A stretch of DNA of 64,000 nt from Riptortus pedestris (GCA_019009955.1 CM032228.1:202850501-202914500); one strand, 5' to 3'. Shown: positions 11,331 to 23,360, counted from the stretch's first letter. Notes: generated by a model from the letters alone, not told the origin. Numbers and translations are program-made.

Positions 11331-12355
11331 GTCATATATCTTAAGGGATTTTAGTGTAATTTGAGCATATTGGAAATGTGCCTAGTTTACTATTTTTATT
11401 TGTGAACAATGAATTAAAACCCCATTAGTGGCTACATTGCATATTGAATGTATTTCATATTATTAGTGTATAAACGTTTTGAGAGAAAAGTCGCCGAAGG
11501 TGATAATAGTTTATCTAAAAGGGACATTAGTTAAAACTGATTTGGTATCCAAAATAATAAAATAAATTTCACTATGCAATGAGAATTTTGATATGAGTAC
11601 AATGATACAAAAATGACTTATTCTAATTTTGGAGAGATTCGTAAAAAATAAGCATTATAGAAATATATTCATCAACAGTGGGAGAATCTAATGGTCAAGG
11701 CAATTCGACAACAAATATACGCAAAAGCAGGAACAACACTTATCAAGAAGAAGAAAAGCAATGTGTTCATAACCACATTCAAGGTTTTCCTCAATTTAAA
11801 TCTCGTTAGACATAGTCAGAACTAAACATAGAAAGAAGTTTCCCCTTCACCTGTTTGAATCTTGAAAAAATATTACTAGTTCTGTTAATGATTGGACTTA
11901 TAGGAAACGTTTTAAAGGTGGCTTTAACATAAATTTTTATAAACCGTGGAAGGAAGTTCCCAAGTTGTGATATTTTAAAAATTAAGTTAATGGCGAATAA
12001 TAAATTTAATAATAATAATTCAAATCATCGAATAATGGCGAAGAATAAACCAAAAACGAAGATAAGTTAAGGCAAGTTGAACTGTCATGAGAATCATCAA
12101 ACCAAATTTGGCTCGACATAATAGTGGCAACAATTTGGTTTTCTTTCGAAAATAGTTTGAAAAATTGATCAATCTATCGAAAATATTGCAGAATAGCATT
12201 GCTCACAAGTCCTAGATATTAGCGCGTTCATTTCTACATAAAGATAATGAGCTTTGAGTTTTAGAAATGACATTAAGAAAAAAAAATTCATTGATTGTCC
12301 CTCAAACCTTTTCGGAAATCACGAAAATATATAGAACGAATAAGTTCTTCTATAT
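11331..12355. other. Anonymous AT-rich DNA
   Basis: No sizeable frame, RNA gene or repeat was recognised. Confidence 0.5.
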
Positions 12356-13077
12356 AAAAAAGTCCGTCACGCAGGGGCTGCGTAAACTAAGCAGATTTCC
12401 CACGTGAAGTTTTACAATAGAGAAATCTGCCTAATAACAACTGTAATAGAAAGAAACTTCTAAACCTAAAACATTATTTAGGGCGTAATAACCCAGTAGT
12501 TTCTAGCCCCGAAACACAGTTAACCTAACCTCTAAACCTATTCACGAGGGACGGATAGTTATGGAAAAGGCCGCCAGAGCTCTCGGCGGAAAGTCCGAAC
12601 ATAGCCTACTGGTACCACACGCAGAATACAAATGCAAATATCTCGGTTAATATTCAAGATACAGAATAAATGTATAGAACAATATTTATAGTAAATTTAA
12701 TTTGCAATAAGATTGATTCTGTACAATTTTTCGATCCGACGAATAGTAACGGAGATATTTCGAATTTTCGGAAATCCTCCCCTCTAAACCCCCCCTCCCC
12801 GTGGTCCGATTTTAGCCGTTAACGAACTTGATCTTTCTTTTGACATAAAACGACTAAATATCGAGTTTGGTAACGATCAAACAAAAATTGCGACCGCTAG
12901 AGCGGTAACAGACAAATATATAGATAGATAGATAGATATATATATATATACAGTTTTGAACGGACCTCATTTTCGTCATCTACTAGGTAGGATCGATGGA
13001 CATTTGAAGAAAAATTTCGAAAATTCCGTCATGAGTACAACCTCAATAGCTGATTTCCCTTAAGGGAAATCTGCTAA
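12356..13077 (-). mobile_element. H element (HINE/DINE-1-like), full length
   Basis: Both ends intact. The internal microsatellite is mixed: (TAGA)n followed by (TA)n at about 12918-12950. The interior includes CCTAACCTCTAAACC and GTTTCTAGCCCC, the same subtype as 2935-3680 and 9861-10483. It ends CTGCTAATAAAA. Confidence 0.87.
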
Positions 13078-13444
13078 TAAAACTCTAAGGTTTATCTGAA
13101 ATTTGGGGGGTTCATTTTGTTTTTGCGTTTCAGACCATTCTAAGAATAATGGCATCAAAATTGAAAATATTTTCTGACAGCCAGTTTGTTACATAATCAC
13201 TCCAACACGGATCAATTGACTTCTGCCTTGTGAGTCAACTATTCCGATGTGACATATGCTACATAAAAAATCGAGTTTTTAACTAGACATAGTGGTGTAC
13301 TTCAACGCCAAAACAAATATTGGTAGATATCTTAGTTAATATTGCTTATATTAAAAAATGGAAAGAAAGCGTTTAGAATTACAATTGGAGTCCTAAAACA
13401 TTAATTAAATTAATACTGTTAAGGTCTTCGGGTATTGACCTTGT

Positions 13445-13500
13445 CTGCATTTTAGTTGCCAACGTTTCGCTAGACATTCTTCTAGCTTCCTCAGTGCTAT
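13445..13500 (-). ncRNA. Hammerhead-ribozyme-like motif at the PLE 3' end
   Basis: On the minus strand, in order: CTGAGGA (fits CUGANGA) at 13488-13494; stem II strand GCTAGA (13481-13486); a 6-base loop; stem II strand TCTAGC (13469-13474), a perfect 6-bp pair; then GAAAC. After GAA comes ACGT, a self-complementary minimal stem III, followed by T and GGC. Stem I is only partly complementary. PLEs are known to carry minimal hammerhead motifs, and this lies downstream of a PLE GIY-YIG frame. Self-cleavage is inferred, not shown. Confidence 0.6.
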
Positions 13501-13525
13501 CTCTGAGACTGAAGAGTGTGTGTTC

Positions 13526-15300
13526 ACCTCAGGTATATATGTAGGCCTTGTCCGGTTTCCTTGGATGGTGTGGATTTACGGGCTTCCAGAGTTTGCTGAG
13601 TTTGTATCCATCCTCTCTGTTGATTTTGAATGGGCATTTCGCGATTTCTATGGCTTCTCGAACCAGTCTTTCTTGGTATCGGTCCACCTTGGCCAGTAAA
13701 CTTAACTTCATCGAATTTGATGCTGTGATTAGTTTCCCAGAAGTGTTCTGCTATTGCTGATTCTTCTGTCCGAAACTTTTTGAGACTCTTGATATGCTCG
13801 GCGTCCCTGGTGTTAATCAATCTGCCGGTTTGTCCAATATACTCTAAGCCGCAAGAACAGGGTATGCTGTATATTCCTGGGATTTTTGTCTGGAGTTGAT
13901 CTTTGCAGCTGGGTAACATGTGTGCTATTTTCTTGTCCGTGCCAAATGCTGTTTCTATTCCCTGCTTCTTGAGTATCCTAGAGATCTTTTCCGTTGTACC
14001 TTACAAAAAGGTATTACGGCTGTTTTCCGGGGTTCATCTTCAATTGACATTGTCTTCTTTTCTTTTTTCTTCTTAAATTGATTTCTAATTTCTACCTTCC
14101 CGTAGCCATTCTTTAGCAGAGCAGTCATCAGGTGTCTGTTTTCCTTTGGGAGGTTCTGTGGCTGATATTCTCTCAGCTCTAGTGAGCAAAGTGCGAATTA
14201 TCCCATTCTTCTGTGCTGGATGGTGATGAGATCCAGCGTGTAGGTATCTGTTGGTATGCATAGGTTTTCTGTATACCGCATGCCCCAGCTGCCCGTTTGG
14301 TTTCCTTTCCACCAGAACATCCAGGAATGGTATCTTACTATCGCGCTCGATCTCCATCGTGAACTCAATGTTGGGGTGTATTGAGTTAAGATGCTCCAGA
14401 AATTCTTCTAAGGTCTCCTCTCCATGTGGCCATATGACGAACGCGTCATCCACATATCTGAACCATGTTTTCGGTTTTAGTCTTGCTGTTTCCAGTGCCA
14501 TCTTTTCAAATTTCTCCATGTAAGCATCGGCTGCATTAGAACTTAATGGCGACCCCATGCTGGCTCCCTCCATTTGTTGGTAGAAATTGCAGTTGAATAA
14601 AAACTATGTTGATTGTAGGCATATTTTGGCTAGCTGGGCTTCCTCTTCCGTTAAGAATTCCTACATGATATTTAACGTTTCTTGAATAGGAATCCTCGTA
14701 AAGAGTGACTTAACGTCAAAACTGACGAGACGATCGTTTTCATCGATCTTGATATCTCTTATTTTTCTCACGAAGTCTGAAGAATCCTTGATGTTGAGCG
14801 GGGTCAGGCCAATACTTGGTTGTATTTTCCTCGAATTATACTTCGAGATCCCGTAGCACGCCGACCCAATTGAATTGACTATTGGCCTCATAGGAACACC
14901 CTCCTTGTGTATTTTGGGTAACCCGTAAAGTCTGGGTGGAACTGGGTCGGACTTGAGTAAACGGTTGTATTCTTCTTTCTTGATCGTAGAAGTGGCTTTC
15001 ACTGCCTTGTTTATTTCATTCTTTATTCTATTTGTTGGGTCGTGTTGAAGTTTTTTATAAGTTCCATCCTTAAGTAGTTTCTTCATCTTTTCAATGTACA
15101 ATTCTCTCTTAATAACAACGGTCGCATTTCCTTTGTCGGCTGGCAGGACTAGTACGTCGTCTTGTTGATTTATTTCCTTCAACGCATGGAGTTCCTCTTT
15201 TGTGAGATTTCGTTTAGGTGGTTTGGCTTGGCGTAGTATGCATGAAACCTCTCCGCGAGAGCCACCTAATGGTTCTCCTTTGATATTATAAGAGATTACT
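13526..15300 (-). pseudogene. Penelope-like retroelement (RT + GIY-YIG), broken
   Basis: A single decayed PLE frame on the minus strand. Upstream part (to about 14661): LPADKGNATVV, LYGLPKIHKEG, then VSFDVKSLFTRIP (RT motif A region). Downstream part (14085-14657): EGASMGSPLSSNAADAY (motif B), RYVDDAFVIW (catalytic YVDD) and PFLDVLVERK. C-terminal part (13526-13919): PGIYSIPCSCGLEYIGQTGR, the GIY-YIG endonuclease signature typical of PLEs. Two in-frame stops lie at about 14660 and in the next 30 codons. One frameshift lies near 14010 and another near 13705, where the frame moves to the one ending at 13529. The N-terminus is short for a PLE, so it is probably 5'-truncated. Reading continues upstream of the first ATG through LTKEELHALKEI, so 15182 is not a true start. 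Non-functional as it stands. Confidence 0.9.
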
Positions 15301-15324
15301 CCTCTGATATTATAAAAGATTACT
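15275..15324. repeat. 25-bp direct duplication
   Basis: Two adjacent units, CTCCTTTGATATTATAAGAG and CTCCTCTGATATTATAAAAG, each followed by ATTA. They sit at the 5' edge of the PLE remnant. Confidence 0.7.
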
Positions 15325-16543
15325 CACCATAACGTAATATGGACAAATCTTTTGTATTGATGCTAACGTAATGGTATCGGTCATTATATGGTTAATATGG
15401 ACATATAATTCACAGCTATTTTAAATATAAACTGGTTGATATTCATCCACTCGCCATTACATACATAACGCGTAGAACCAAAGAATTTGCACAGAACGGA
15501 TGTTATCGTTATGTGATGGAAGTTTCCGACTTCCTGTCGCTAAATAAAAATTAACTTTCTTCACGTGAGAATGCTTCCTCACCATTAAGAAATCTTTTTT
15601 GTTATTCCGTACTTATACTGACGGGGGGGGGGCTTCTTATCTTTGTCAATATCGTCGTAATTTTAAATATACATTTGATGATATTAGTACATTCGACATT
15701 TCATACATTAAATATACAAGAAGAGAATACGTACATGAAGGTCATTAATGGTATGTGATGGAAAGGAAGGTACTAGCCAGCGTCTACGATAATCTTATAA
15801 TTATATTACAGGGAAAACCGCCCTTTATTTCAATGACTGATAGCTTCCGCTCTCCAATTGAACCTTCATTAGTATAAGAACACAATTCTTAATAGATTTC
15901 TAATCTCATTTTTCAACTGATGAAAAGGTGGCTCAATTATCTTTATATTTTGATGTGAAACTATATTTATGTGGTCCCTTCAACCGAAAAACCCTTTCGT
16001 ATAAAATTAAAGTGTATGCAGACAAAATCTTTTTGGTCTAATTAATAAATACCCATTCCGATTTGTTTTTAATTTTTTGTATCTGTCTTACTTTCATACT
16101 AATGTTTCTGCAAATCATGAGCAAAGATATTATTTTTGCTGAGAAAATTATAATTTAATTTAATAATTTTCTTGTTAGAAACCAAAATTTATTAAACAAA
16201 TCGTCTTTAGTTTAAGAAACCTTGAAGTAACTTACACATTTAGAACTTCAGAAGGAATGTAAGTCAACTAAATTATATTAACTCTTTATAAAAAAAAAAA
16301 AAAAAAAAGAAATTGAGAACAAAAAAGATTCATTTTATTACATTACAAAACATTTAATTAAAAAAATTATAAATATGTATAATTTATTTATTGATATGCA
16401 TTTAATTTATATTTTAGGAAATGCAACATTATCAATACATCAAAGCATGTTTCATGGGCATAAAAAAACACACAATCTCATCAGTCAATTTACCTTCAAA
16501 TATTTGAAAGTCAACAGGAAACCGATTTAACATTTGCATAAGA
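15325..16543. other. Spacer between the PLE and the VWA gene
   Basis: AT-rich. A poly-A tract lies at about 16290-16308 (T-run on the gene strand). Several TTTATT boxes (AATAAA on the minus strand), for example near 16334 and 16384, could serve as polyadenylation signals for the gene ending at 16544. No open frame. Confidence 0.5.
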
Positions 16544-18745
16544 CTATTCAGTTTCTTCTTCTAATCTTGTTGCTTCCTTTATATATTTATCATATGTCAA
16601 CATATATTTACTACAATCATAAATCAGCCTGATATTATCAAAAAGTTTAAAGGCAAGAGTAAACGTCTCCATATAATTTTCCGGGAAAACGGGAAATTTA
16701 CAAACTTTATTATAAAAAATAATTAAATCAACAGGAGTCTCAGGGTATTTATTATATTTTTTACAAAACCTATTGAACAACCTAACCAAAGAACACTTTT
16801 TAACGTCGTAGTCACCCATACAATCTCTCCAATGCAATTTAGTAACCGGACATATTACGAAAGGCCAACACGTTTTTGGGTTAATTTTAACGTGATACAG
16901 CAAATCATCAACTTCAAAATCTCTGACTTTTTCAAAATATTCAGTAGAAACAGGAATAATATTGTCAATATTATCTGATCTGGTCGAAGTGTCTTTCAAA
17001 TTGTTATACAATGCTAATGCTAATCCAGGACTAACAAGATTAACAACTGATTTAAAAGGCTCTTTACATTTCCCTGAAACCAATATATAGTTGCCGTCAT
17101 TTAAAATATGATAGTTTTGTTCTTGTGACATAACTTCGAAATGCAGTTGGTTTTTATTTGTTCTGCTTGAAACAAGATAGTTCCAAACTCTCCACTTCTT
17201 TGCCTTCTCGATCAATATTTTTAGTTCGTCACATTTTTTAACGTCTTTTTCCTTTAAATCGTGAATTGTAGATTTATTATGAAAAATATAGAGATAAAAC
17301 TCTAACAATTCAAGGCCAAATGGTGACCGGAGAACATTTCTAGAAGTATTTGGGACTTCTGAAGGGCCAACTTCTAAACAAAACCAAAAACAAATAGACA
17401 ATCTTTCAGACTTGAATACTTGACAATAGTGTGTTAAACTTAAATTAGCTTCGAGAGTATTACAATAACTAATTATTGATTCACGAGCTTTCTCTTGCTC
17501 TTCCACATCATCTAATTTATATCTACTAATAAGGTACATGAATATCAGATTCCAGACTACAAGATTACCAGGAACTTTGTTATCAGAGCTAAATAAAGAA
17601 GATATTGCTCCACAGTTGTTTTTAACAACAGCCATGTTAGACACATCTAAAGCAAAAACACCTTTACAGACATCCCTAGTAAATGGTGAACGTAAATAAC
17701 CATTGTCAAATTCAAGTTTCTGATAAGTAGTGTAATCAATAAGATTGGGTTCTATTTGTTTTAATATTTCCTTTATGAGGTTTTCATCAGACAAAATTAG
17801 GAACGGATGGATGTGATACTTTTTGTTAGTTATGATAGGTGTCGAAACATATTTGACTAAAAGGCAAGGAAGTTTAAAGCTAGCTGCAATAATGCTGCAT
17901 TCAAGTTCTTCCCAAATGTTGTTTTCTGTGGCATCGTCAATAGGTAACGTTTGCTCTTCAATTCGGGAAGCGGTATACAATCGCGAAAGATTCAAATCGA
18001 GTTCTTTGTCAAACAGGGACAAAGCTTGACTTTCGAGTTGAGAAATGGGTTTAACATTCTCCATTTCAATTTTCAAAGCTTCCATGAATTCTTTCCTCAA
18101 GTTTTTCGAAAAATATTCCTCCCCGCTTTTCATAGATGGAATTGAGTTCTTCAGTCTCCCAAACAGTCGGCATACTGCCCCACGAAGCTCCTTGGTCATC
18201 TCTTCATCCCTTTTAGCATTATATATGTGTGTCGTTAAGCTGATCAAAAAGTTGTCAGAAAGAACTTCTTCGTGTGTCAAATTTTCCAAATGTTTTAAAT
18301 CATTAACATTTACAGTACTATCATCATTAATAGAATACTCAACCCGATTACAGTGACTACTAAATATAACATTCAGGCCAATGTTCATTTCTTCCGTTTT
18401 TCCTACATAGAAAATGTTAACGGAATGAATCCTTTCATGTATTTTGGTACTTTGAATTAGTTCTTTGGTAATTCTTATGTCGCTATCATATATCATACCA
18501 TCGGTGGTGATGACTAAGTTAAATGATTTTGATTCTCCATTAAGAAGTCCAATGAAACATTGAGGTTTAGTGTAACCAGAGGCTAATTTCTCTATGTCGT
18601 AAAATGAGCGCGCAAATGCGGCACGATGATTCCAATGTATCACCTTCGATGGATTGATTTTTAAATAAATGTCTTTTACCTTATTCCAGTAGGAATGAGC
18701 CTTTAATGTTGACCCACTGTTGTCAATGCACAAATACGTTTCCAT
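16544..18745 (-). CDS. VWA-domain protein of unknown function, intronless
   Basis: 733-codon uninterrupted frame, by far the longest in the window. I chose the ATG at 18745 over an in-frame GTG 51 bases upstream, because METYLCIDNSGST puts the VWA strand at the N-terminus and the ATG has A at -3 and G at +4. Seen: a complete MIDAS-like set, with DNSGS at residues 8-12, Thr in SGYT (56-59) and TTDG (80-83). A long, mostly helical, charged middle follows. SPFTRD sits roughly mid-protein. A Cys/Trp-rich segment at about 624-683 (CWPFVICP, HWRDC, KKC, RFCKKY) could bind metal, but its spacing matches no class I can name. No signal peptide or membrane span is evident, so it is probably intracellular. 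Known: VWA/MIDAS domains bind divalent metal and protein ligands. Inferred: the lack of introns in a repeat-rich region suggests a retrogene, a mobile-element gene or a captured viral gene. The intact frame argues for recent arrival or selection. I do not recognise the family. Confidence 0.8.
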   Translation of the reverse strand: METYLCIDNSGSTLKAHSYWNKVKDIYLKINPSKVIHWNHRAAFARSFYDIEKLASGYTKPQCFIGLLNGESKSFNLVITTDGMIYDSDIRITKELIQSTKIHERIHSVNIFYVGKTEEMNIGLNVIFSSHCNRVEYSINDDSTVNVNDLKHLENLTHEEVLSDNFLISLTTHIYNAKRDEEMTKELRGAVCRLFGRLKNSIPSMKSGEEYFSKNLRKEFMEALKIEMENVKPISQLESQALSLFDKELDLNLSRLYTASRIEEQTLPIDDATENNIWEELECSIIAASFKLPCLLVKYVSTPIITNKKYHIHPFLILSDENLIKEILKQIEPNLIDYTTYQKLEFDNGYLRSPFTRDVCKGVFALDVSNMAVVKNNCGAISSLFSSDNKVPGNLVVWNLIFMYLISRYKLDDVEEQEKARESIISYCNTLEANLSLTHYCQVFKSERLSICFWFCLEVGPSEVPNTSRNVLRSPFGLELLEFYLYIFHNKSTIHDLKEKDVKKCDELKILIEKAKKWRVWNYLVSSRTNKNQLHFEVMSQEQNYHILNDGNYILVSGKCKEPFKSVVNLVSPGLALALYNNLKDTSTRSDNIDNIIPVSTEYFEKVRDFEVDDLLYHVKINPKTCWPFVICPVTKLHWRDCMGDYDVKKCSLVRLFNRFCKKYNKYPETPVDLIIFYNKVCKFPVFPENYMETFTLAFKLFDNIRLIYDCSKYMLTYDKYIKEATRLEEETE

Positions 18746-20119
18746 AGTCTCACTTTTACGATTCCATAAGCATTCAACAAGTTGTCTTGAAAGCACAATA
18801 AGAGAATTTTACACAACACAAGCTGATTATAGTCAGAATGCACGGTGGGGAATTGACGATACACTGTATGTTGCAAATAAAATGAGAGGCCACAGACTGA
18901 ATACTATTAAAAATAGACTAGTATTGAAGGTCACTAGGAATCCAGGTGTATGCCAGGTAACACAGCAGGGATCTGACTGGCTTTAACTCTCATAGGCGGC
19001 GAGAAAAACACACAATATTGCCTCATATCATCAAATAGAGGAGCGCCGCGTCAATATCTCAAAACCCTCAATGAGGTATCGACCAGCTCAAATAATCTTA
19101 TCTTCAATAAACAATCAGTTTGCATACAGCCGTGAGGTTGATTCAGAGGGAGAGGGATTGAGAGAGAATGTTTCATAATACCAATGTACATTCGATGAAT
19201 TATTGCATCAGGGAAGTCTTTTGTGTATGTAGTAAAGTTTTTAAATTAAAATCACAGGGGTATAACGATTTCTATTTTGTTGTCAGTTGAAAATAAAGGA
19301 AGGTTTTCTCGTGTACATTTTTTCCTCTCACCCCTCAGTAGTCATCATAAAGCAGAATTGGTATGAAACTTGGTATTAACAATTTTTAATAACACTAATG
19401 GAATGCTTCAAATTAAATATATATTTGATTTTGAAAACAAAAAGTATTAACAACCACTTTGTGCTACTATGGGAGCTACCTATAACATCCAAAAGTTTAC
19501 GGCAGTCCAAGATAGCTTTTATCTGCCATCATTTATATCTTGACGATGATGGACGAAAATATTTGAATGGACTTCAGTTTTTAGGTTGAATATGTCTTAA
19601 GTCCATGTGGATAAACATCGACAGATGATTTCTTTTGAGAGGGTTCTTGTAAAAAAGCCTTCTGGAACTGCATACATCTTTGAAGTTGTTAAATAGAAAT
19701 GAAAGGACATAATAGAGACAAAGGACGACTGAAGAGCCGAGATGGATTATGAGTTTCCATTAAACATTTGATTCGAGCTGTCATGATAATATCTTCATCA
19801 TATGTCATAAACACTATCTCCCATATCTGTCAGTCAAACAATGAGTATCAATCACTAAATATAAAAATAATTGTCAAATAAATTTCTCTTCTCTCAGGTG
19901 TTGATTGAAAGGTTCATTTATCAATTCTGAATTCGTTTAACATGATAATGAACTGCTCATTGTATGGAAAGTGAAATTTGTATTTACACAATACAGAAAC
20001 GCCCAAAACAAAATTGAGAGATTAAGACAACAGAAATCACTACTTACAGTTAGTTACTGATAGTGCACCATTAAGTAGCCCATACCTGAAAAAAAGAGAA
20101 GAGTTGACTAGTTATTTCT
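18746..20119. other. Upstream flank of the VWA gene and anonymous DNA
   Basis: An in-frame stop lies a few codons upstream of the GTG at 18796, so the gene does not extend further on this frame. A plus-strand 88-codon frame (18720-18986) overlaps the gene start antisense and shows no motif. No TATA box could be assigned with confidence. Confidence 0.45.
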
Positions 20120-20218
20120 TTACTGAAACGCACTGATACCTATTAGTCTATGGCTGCCACCTTTTCCTAACGAGGATGAGACTAAGGATTTTATTTAATG
20201 AGTTAGTCACTATATAAA
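20120..20218 (-). mobile_element. SINE S, old partial copy
   Basis: Diverged body: CTGCCACCTTTTCCTAACG, GATGAGACTAAGG, then ATTTTATTTAATGAGTTAG. Head and tail are not recognisable. Confidence 0.6.
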
Positions 20219-21120
20219 AACCAAGACAAAAACAAGTTTGTCACTATCTACAAAACAAGAACTGGAAAAGAAATGCGTGGGAAAAAAGTTTTTGAGCACA
20301 AATAGCGCATCAGAAGCACAGCCAAATTATTAACCTGGCATCATGCTTGCTATTAAGAAGAAGATAGATGTGTAGGAAACTGGAAGAGAAGAAAGCCCAT
20401 AAAATGTTGGTTTATTGGGCATCCATAATTAAGTCTGTTTGAGATGGTGGCACAGAGTCATTAAAGGCATTTAGCTTGTAATATCATAAGATGATTAAAT
20501 TAGCTTTACTTATAATAATTGAGATTTGAGATTTAGAAAGGATTCCAGTTTTTTTTTAAACACTAAGTAGCTGGCAAAGAAGTGTTGGTATAAAAGAAGG
20601 GGTAAACATAGAAAAGGGGCAAAATAACAACGAAATCGTGAAAGGGAATAGAATTGTAAACTGTATATTCTTTGGAAGGGGAGTAAATATTTATACAAGT
20701 TTGTTATGAGTAGCAATGCACTCGACTAAATTAAGCGAGGGTTGTTGTTGTATGTGGGAGGGAGTTTGTGCAAGTTTGTCCCCACCATTAACTGCCTATT
20801 GGTAAACTTGCTCTCTGAGGCCAACTTGCTCTCCGATAGACTCTCCCGATAATAGTTCCATTACACGAATGAAAACCCTCAGGAAACATAATTATTTAGT
20901 TAGTAGAAGTTTAGCTCTAAGTGCATGCCGCCGAACGGCTCAGCAATAAACCATCCGAGATGAGTGCAAAGATTGACTTGCCGAGCAAAATTACGCCGAT
21001 AATTCTAGAAGAATGGATTAGCGGCTTATAGTTTTGTTCGATAATCTGTGAGCAATATTCTCAGAAGGAAAACATGATTCAAATCAGTATTAATAAAAAT
21101 ACCCTGTCCTCTATTAGTTT
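20219..21120. other. Anonymous DNA
   Basis: A slightly GC-richer patch lies at 20920-21010, with no open frame of note. No repeats recognised. Confidence 0.45.
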
Positions 21121-21165
21121 ATCCGAAGTGCACTTTCAGAGTCAATGCTCCATCATCAGTGCCTG
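21121..21165 (-). ncRNA. Weak hammerhead-like motif, possible PLE tail
   Basis: On the minus strand: GGCA, CTGATGA (21153-21159), a 15-base segment with a weak GAG/CTC stem, GAAA, then the palindrome AAGTGCACTT (21126-21135). The order and the self-complementary stem III resemble PLE hammerheads, but stems I and II pair poorly. The flanking 83-codon minus frame (21142-21393) is low-complexity and not a supported gene. Confidence 0.35.
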
Positions 21166-23024
21166 CTGACAAACAAAAGCCTTAAGACAAAATAACAAAC
21201 GTAGCATTGTCAACTGTGTAAAAACAAAAAAAAAACAAGAGAGGTTAAAAAGCAATAGAAAATTTAAAAAAATTGTCAACCAATAAAAATAAAGACCATA
21301 AGCGGGCGTCGTAAAGATAGACATATTTGTCAAATGACGTCTCTCCGACCAATTCTCTATAGAGCAACAACATCTACCACGGTGATATTGCAATTTTTTA
21401 TTTTCACCTCTCTAAAAATCCGGGGTAATTTGAACTGAAAATGATTATCCAACAGAAAAGGAGTTGCAACAATCCTAACTACAAACTTTTGAATCACCCT
21501 GGTTTTGTACTTTTAACGCTCCAGATCAGATTCCAGTGTCCAGCTAACACATAGTTGAAATTTTCCGCAAATCACTCAAAGCTATGTTTCTTACTTTTTA
21601 TGTATTTATGTTATTATTATTAATTTTAAATTGATTCTCTTGGATTGGTGTTGGTTGATCTCCCTGTATTCAATCGTTTGGGAAATGTAACCTTGAACAT
21701 AAGAGCATTGGACACTCATTATATGATACTTCTCATTTCATTATATCCAAGGCATATCATGGAAGGAAATGTGGTTATTTTCTGCCCCCTCCCCTTCAAC
21801 CATTATTAAGTTTTTATTTACATAAATGTGAGCTGAGCAGGAATAGGGGGTCTACTGAAAGCTGAAAACAAAAAAAAAAAGAGTATAGAAGATAAAGTAT
21901 AGAAAATTATATTTGTAATAAAATTAGTTATGCAACATTCGACCTGTCACAAGTCACAGCAGTCAAATGGCACTGTAGAGAACAATGGTCTAGAGTCTAT
22001 GCAAGAAGCTGCTAAACTACACAAAATTTAGTAAACTATACATGGAGTCGAATCTATATCTTCTAGATACCTTTTATGTTTAGAGTGATAACTTAATCCG
22101 CCGCGCGAGTTGTACTTCTCAATAAATTATTAATTATAAAGTGAGATATACCAGTTAAGAAGTACACAGTAGAGAATGATAGCTGAGCTAACTCCCAGCT
22201 GCATGTGGAAGAGAGAATGAGATAAAAATATGGATGGAGTAAAGTGTATTTTATATGTAAATGCAATGTACGGGAGAGTTGGACGAAATGTTACCCTGGG
22301 GCATTTCCTCTTCCTATTCCTTGCTGTCTGTTTTGCATACTTTCTCCTCTTCTATCTAGTACAATTCCTTTCTTACACTAACAGTCAATGGGCTACCATT
22401 CTCTACAATAAACGAATCAATTAAAATTTCATAAGCGTTTCATAGATTATGCCAAAGGAACACTGGCGGGGAACAAGGAATAGGGGTGCTAACAGACAAA
22501 ACTACTTGTACATTAGGTCATTGGGGGGAAAGGCTACACTGGTTACAGAATTCAAGAAGACGATTTAAGATATTTAACAAATATTACGACTAGATATGGT
22601 CTTTTAAACAAAAACAAGAAGAGAATGGTAATTCGAATAGTCTAATAGCACCCAACAAGTTTTAACGAGGAAATACCAGTGCACAGTGGGATGGAGAATC
22701 ATTTTAGGTAGACAAAAGTCACATCAAAGATTTGAGTCTGTGAGCACATTATTATTTATATTTGAGTATATTCGGCCAGAAGTTATGGAATTGTATTTCT
22801 TTGCCTTATTACAAAAATAGGTACGGACCAGTCAAACAGGTACGTGTTTATGTTTCCCTTTTTGGGAATAGAGCAAAATTTATCATTTTGAATGGATTAG
22901 TTGAACGAAATGGTAATTGATGACGTCTTCACACTACACATGTATGACACACAGTAAAAGTTTAGTTAAGTAAATGAAGCCAGAAATTGGTATATATGCT
23001 TCGAATAAAGAGGTTTATCTATTT
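21166..23024. other. Anonymous AT-rich DNA
   Basis: A 64-codon plus frame (22230-22424) is hydrophobic but lacks any recognisable motif, so it is probably chance. No repeats identified. Confidence 0.45.
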
Positions 23025-23360
23025 TGTAATATAATCGCTTCTATATAATGTTTCGATCCAATGTATAATAACGGAGATTTATCGAATTTCTGAAATTCCT
23101 CCTCTAAACCCCCCTTCACTCTGGCCCGATTTCTAATCTAATCTTTATTTTATATAAAACATTTAAATATTGGGTTTGGTTAAGATCAGACAAAAATTGC
23201 TACCGCTAGTGCATTAACAGAAATTATATATAGGTACATTTTAAATGTTCGTCATCTCCAGAGTAGGATCAATAGACATTTGAAGACATTTTTTGAAAGT
23301 CTCATGAAAATGAAGACTTGAAACCTCAAGAGCTGATTTTTCTTAATGGAAATCTACGAA
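23025..23360 (-). mobile_element. H element, old diverged copy
   Basis: Retains TTTCGATCCAATG, AACGGAGAT, CTAAACCCCCCTTC and GATCAGACAAAAATTGC, then CTAGTGCATTAACAG, GTAGGATCAAT and a degraded GAAATCTAC end. The hairpin end is absent and the TA array nearly gone. Confidence 0.75.

Noticed and set aside
18720..18986. 88-codon plus-strand frame overlapping the VWA gene start
   Set aside because: Antisense to the gene's 5' end and lacking any motif.
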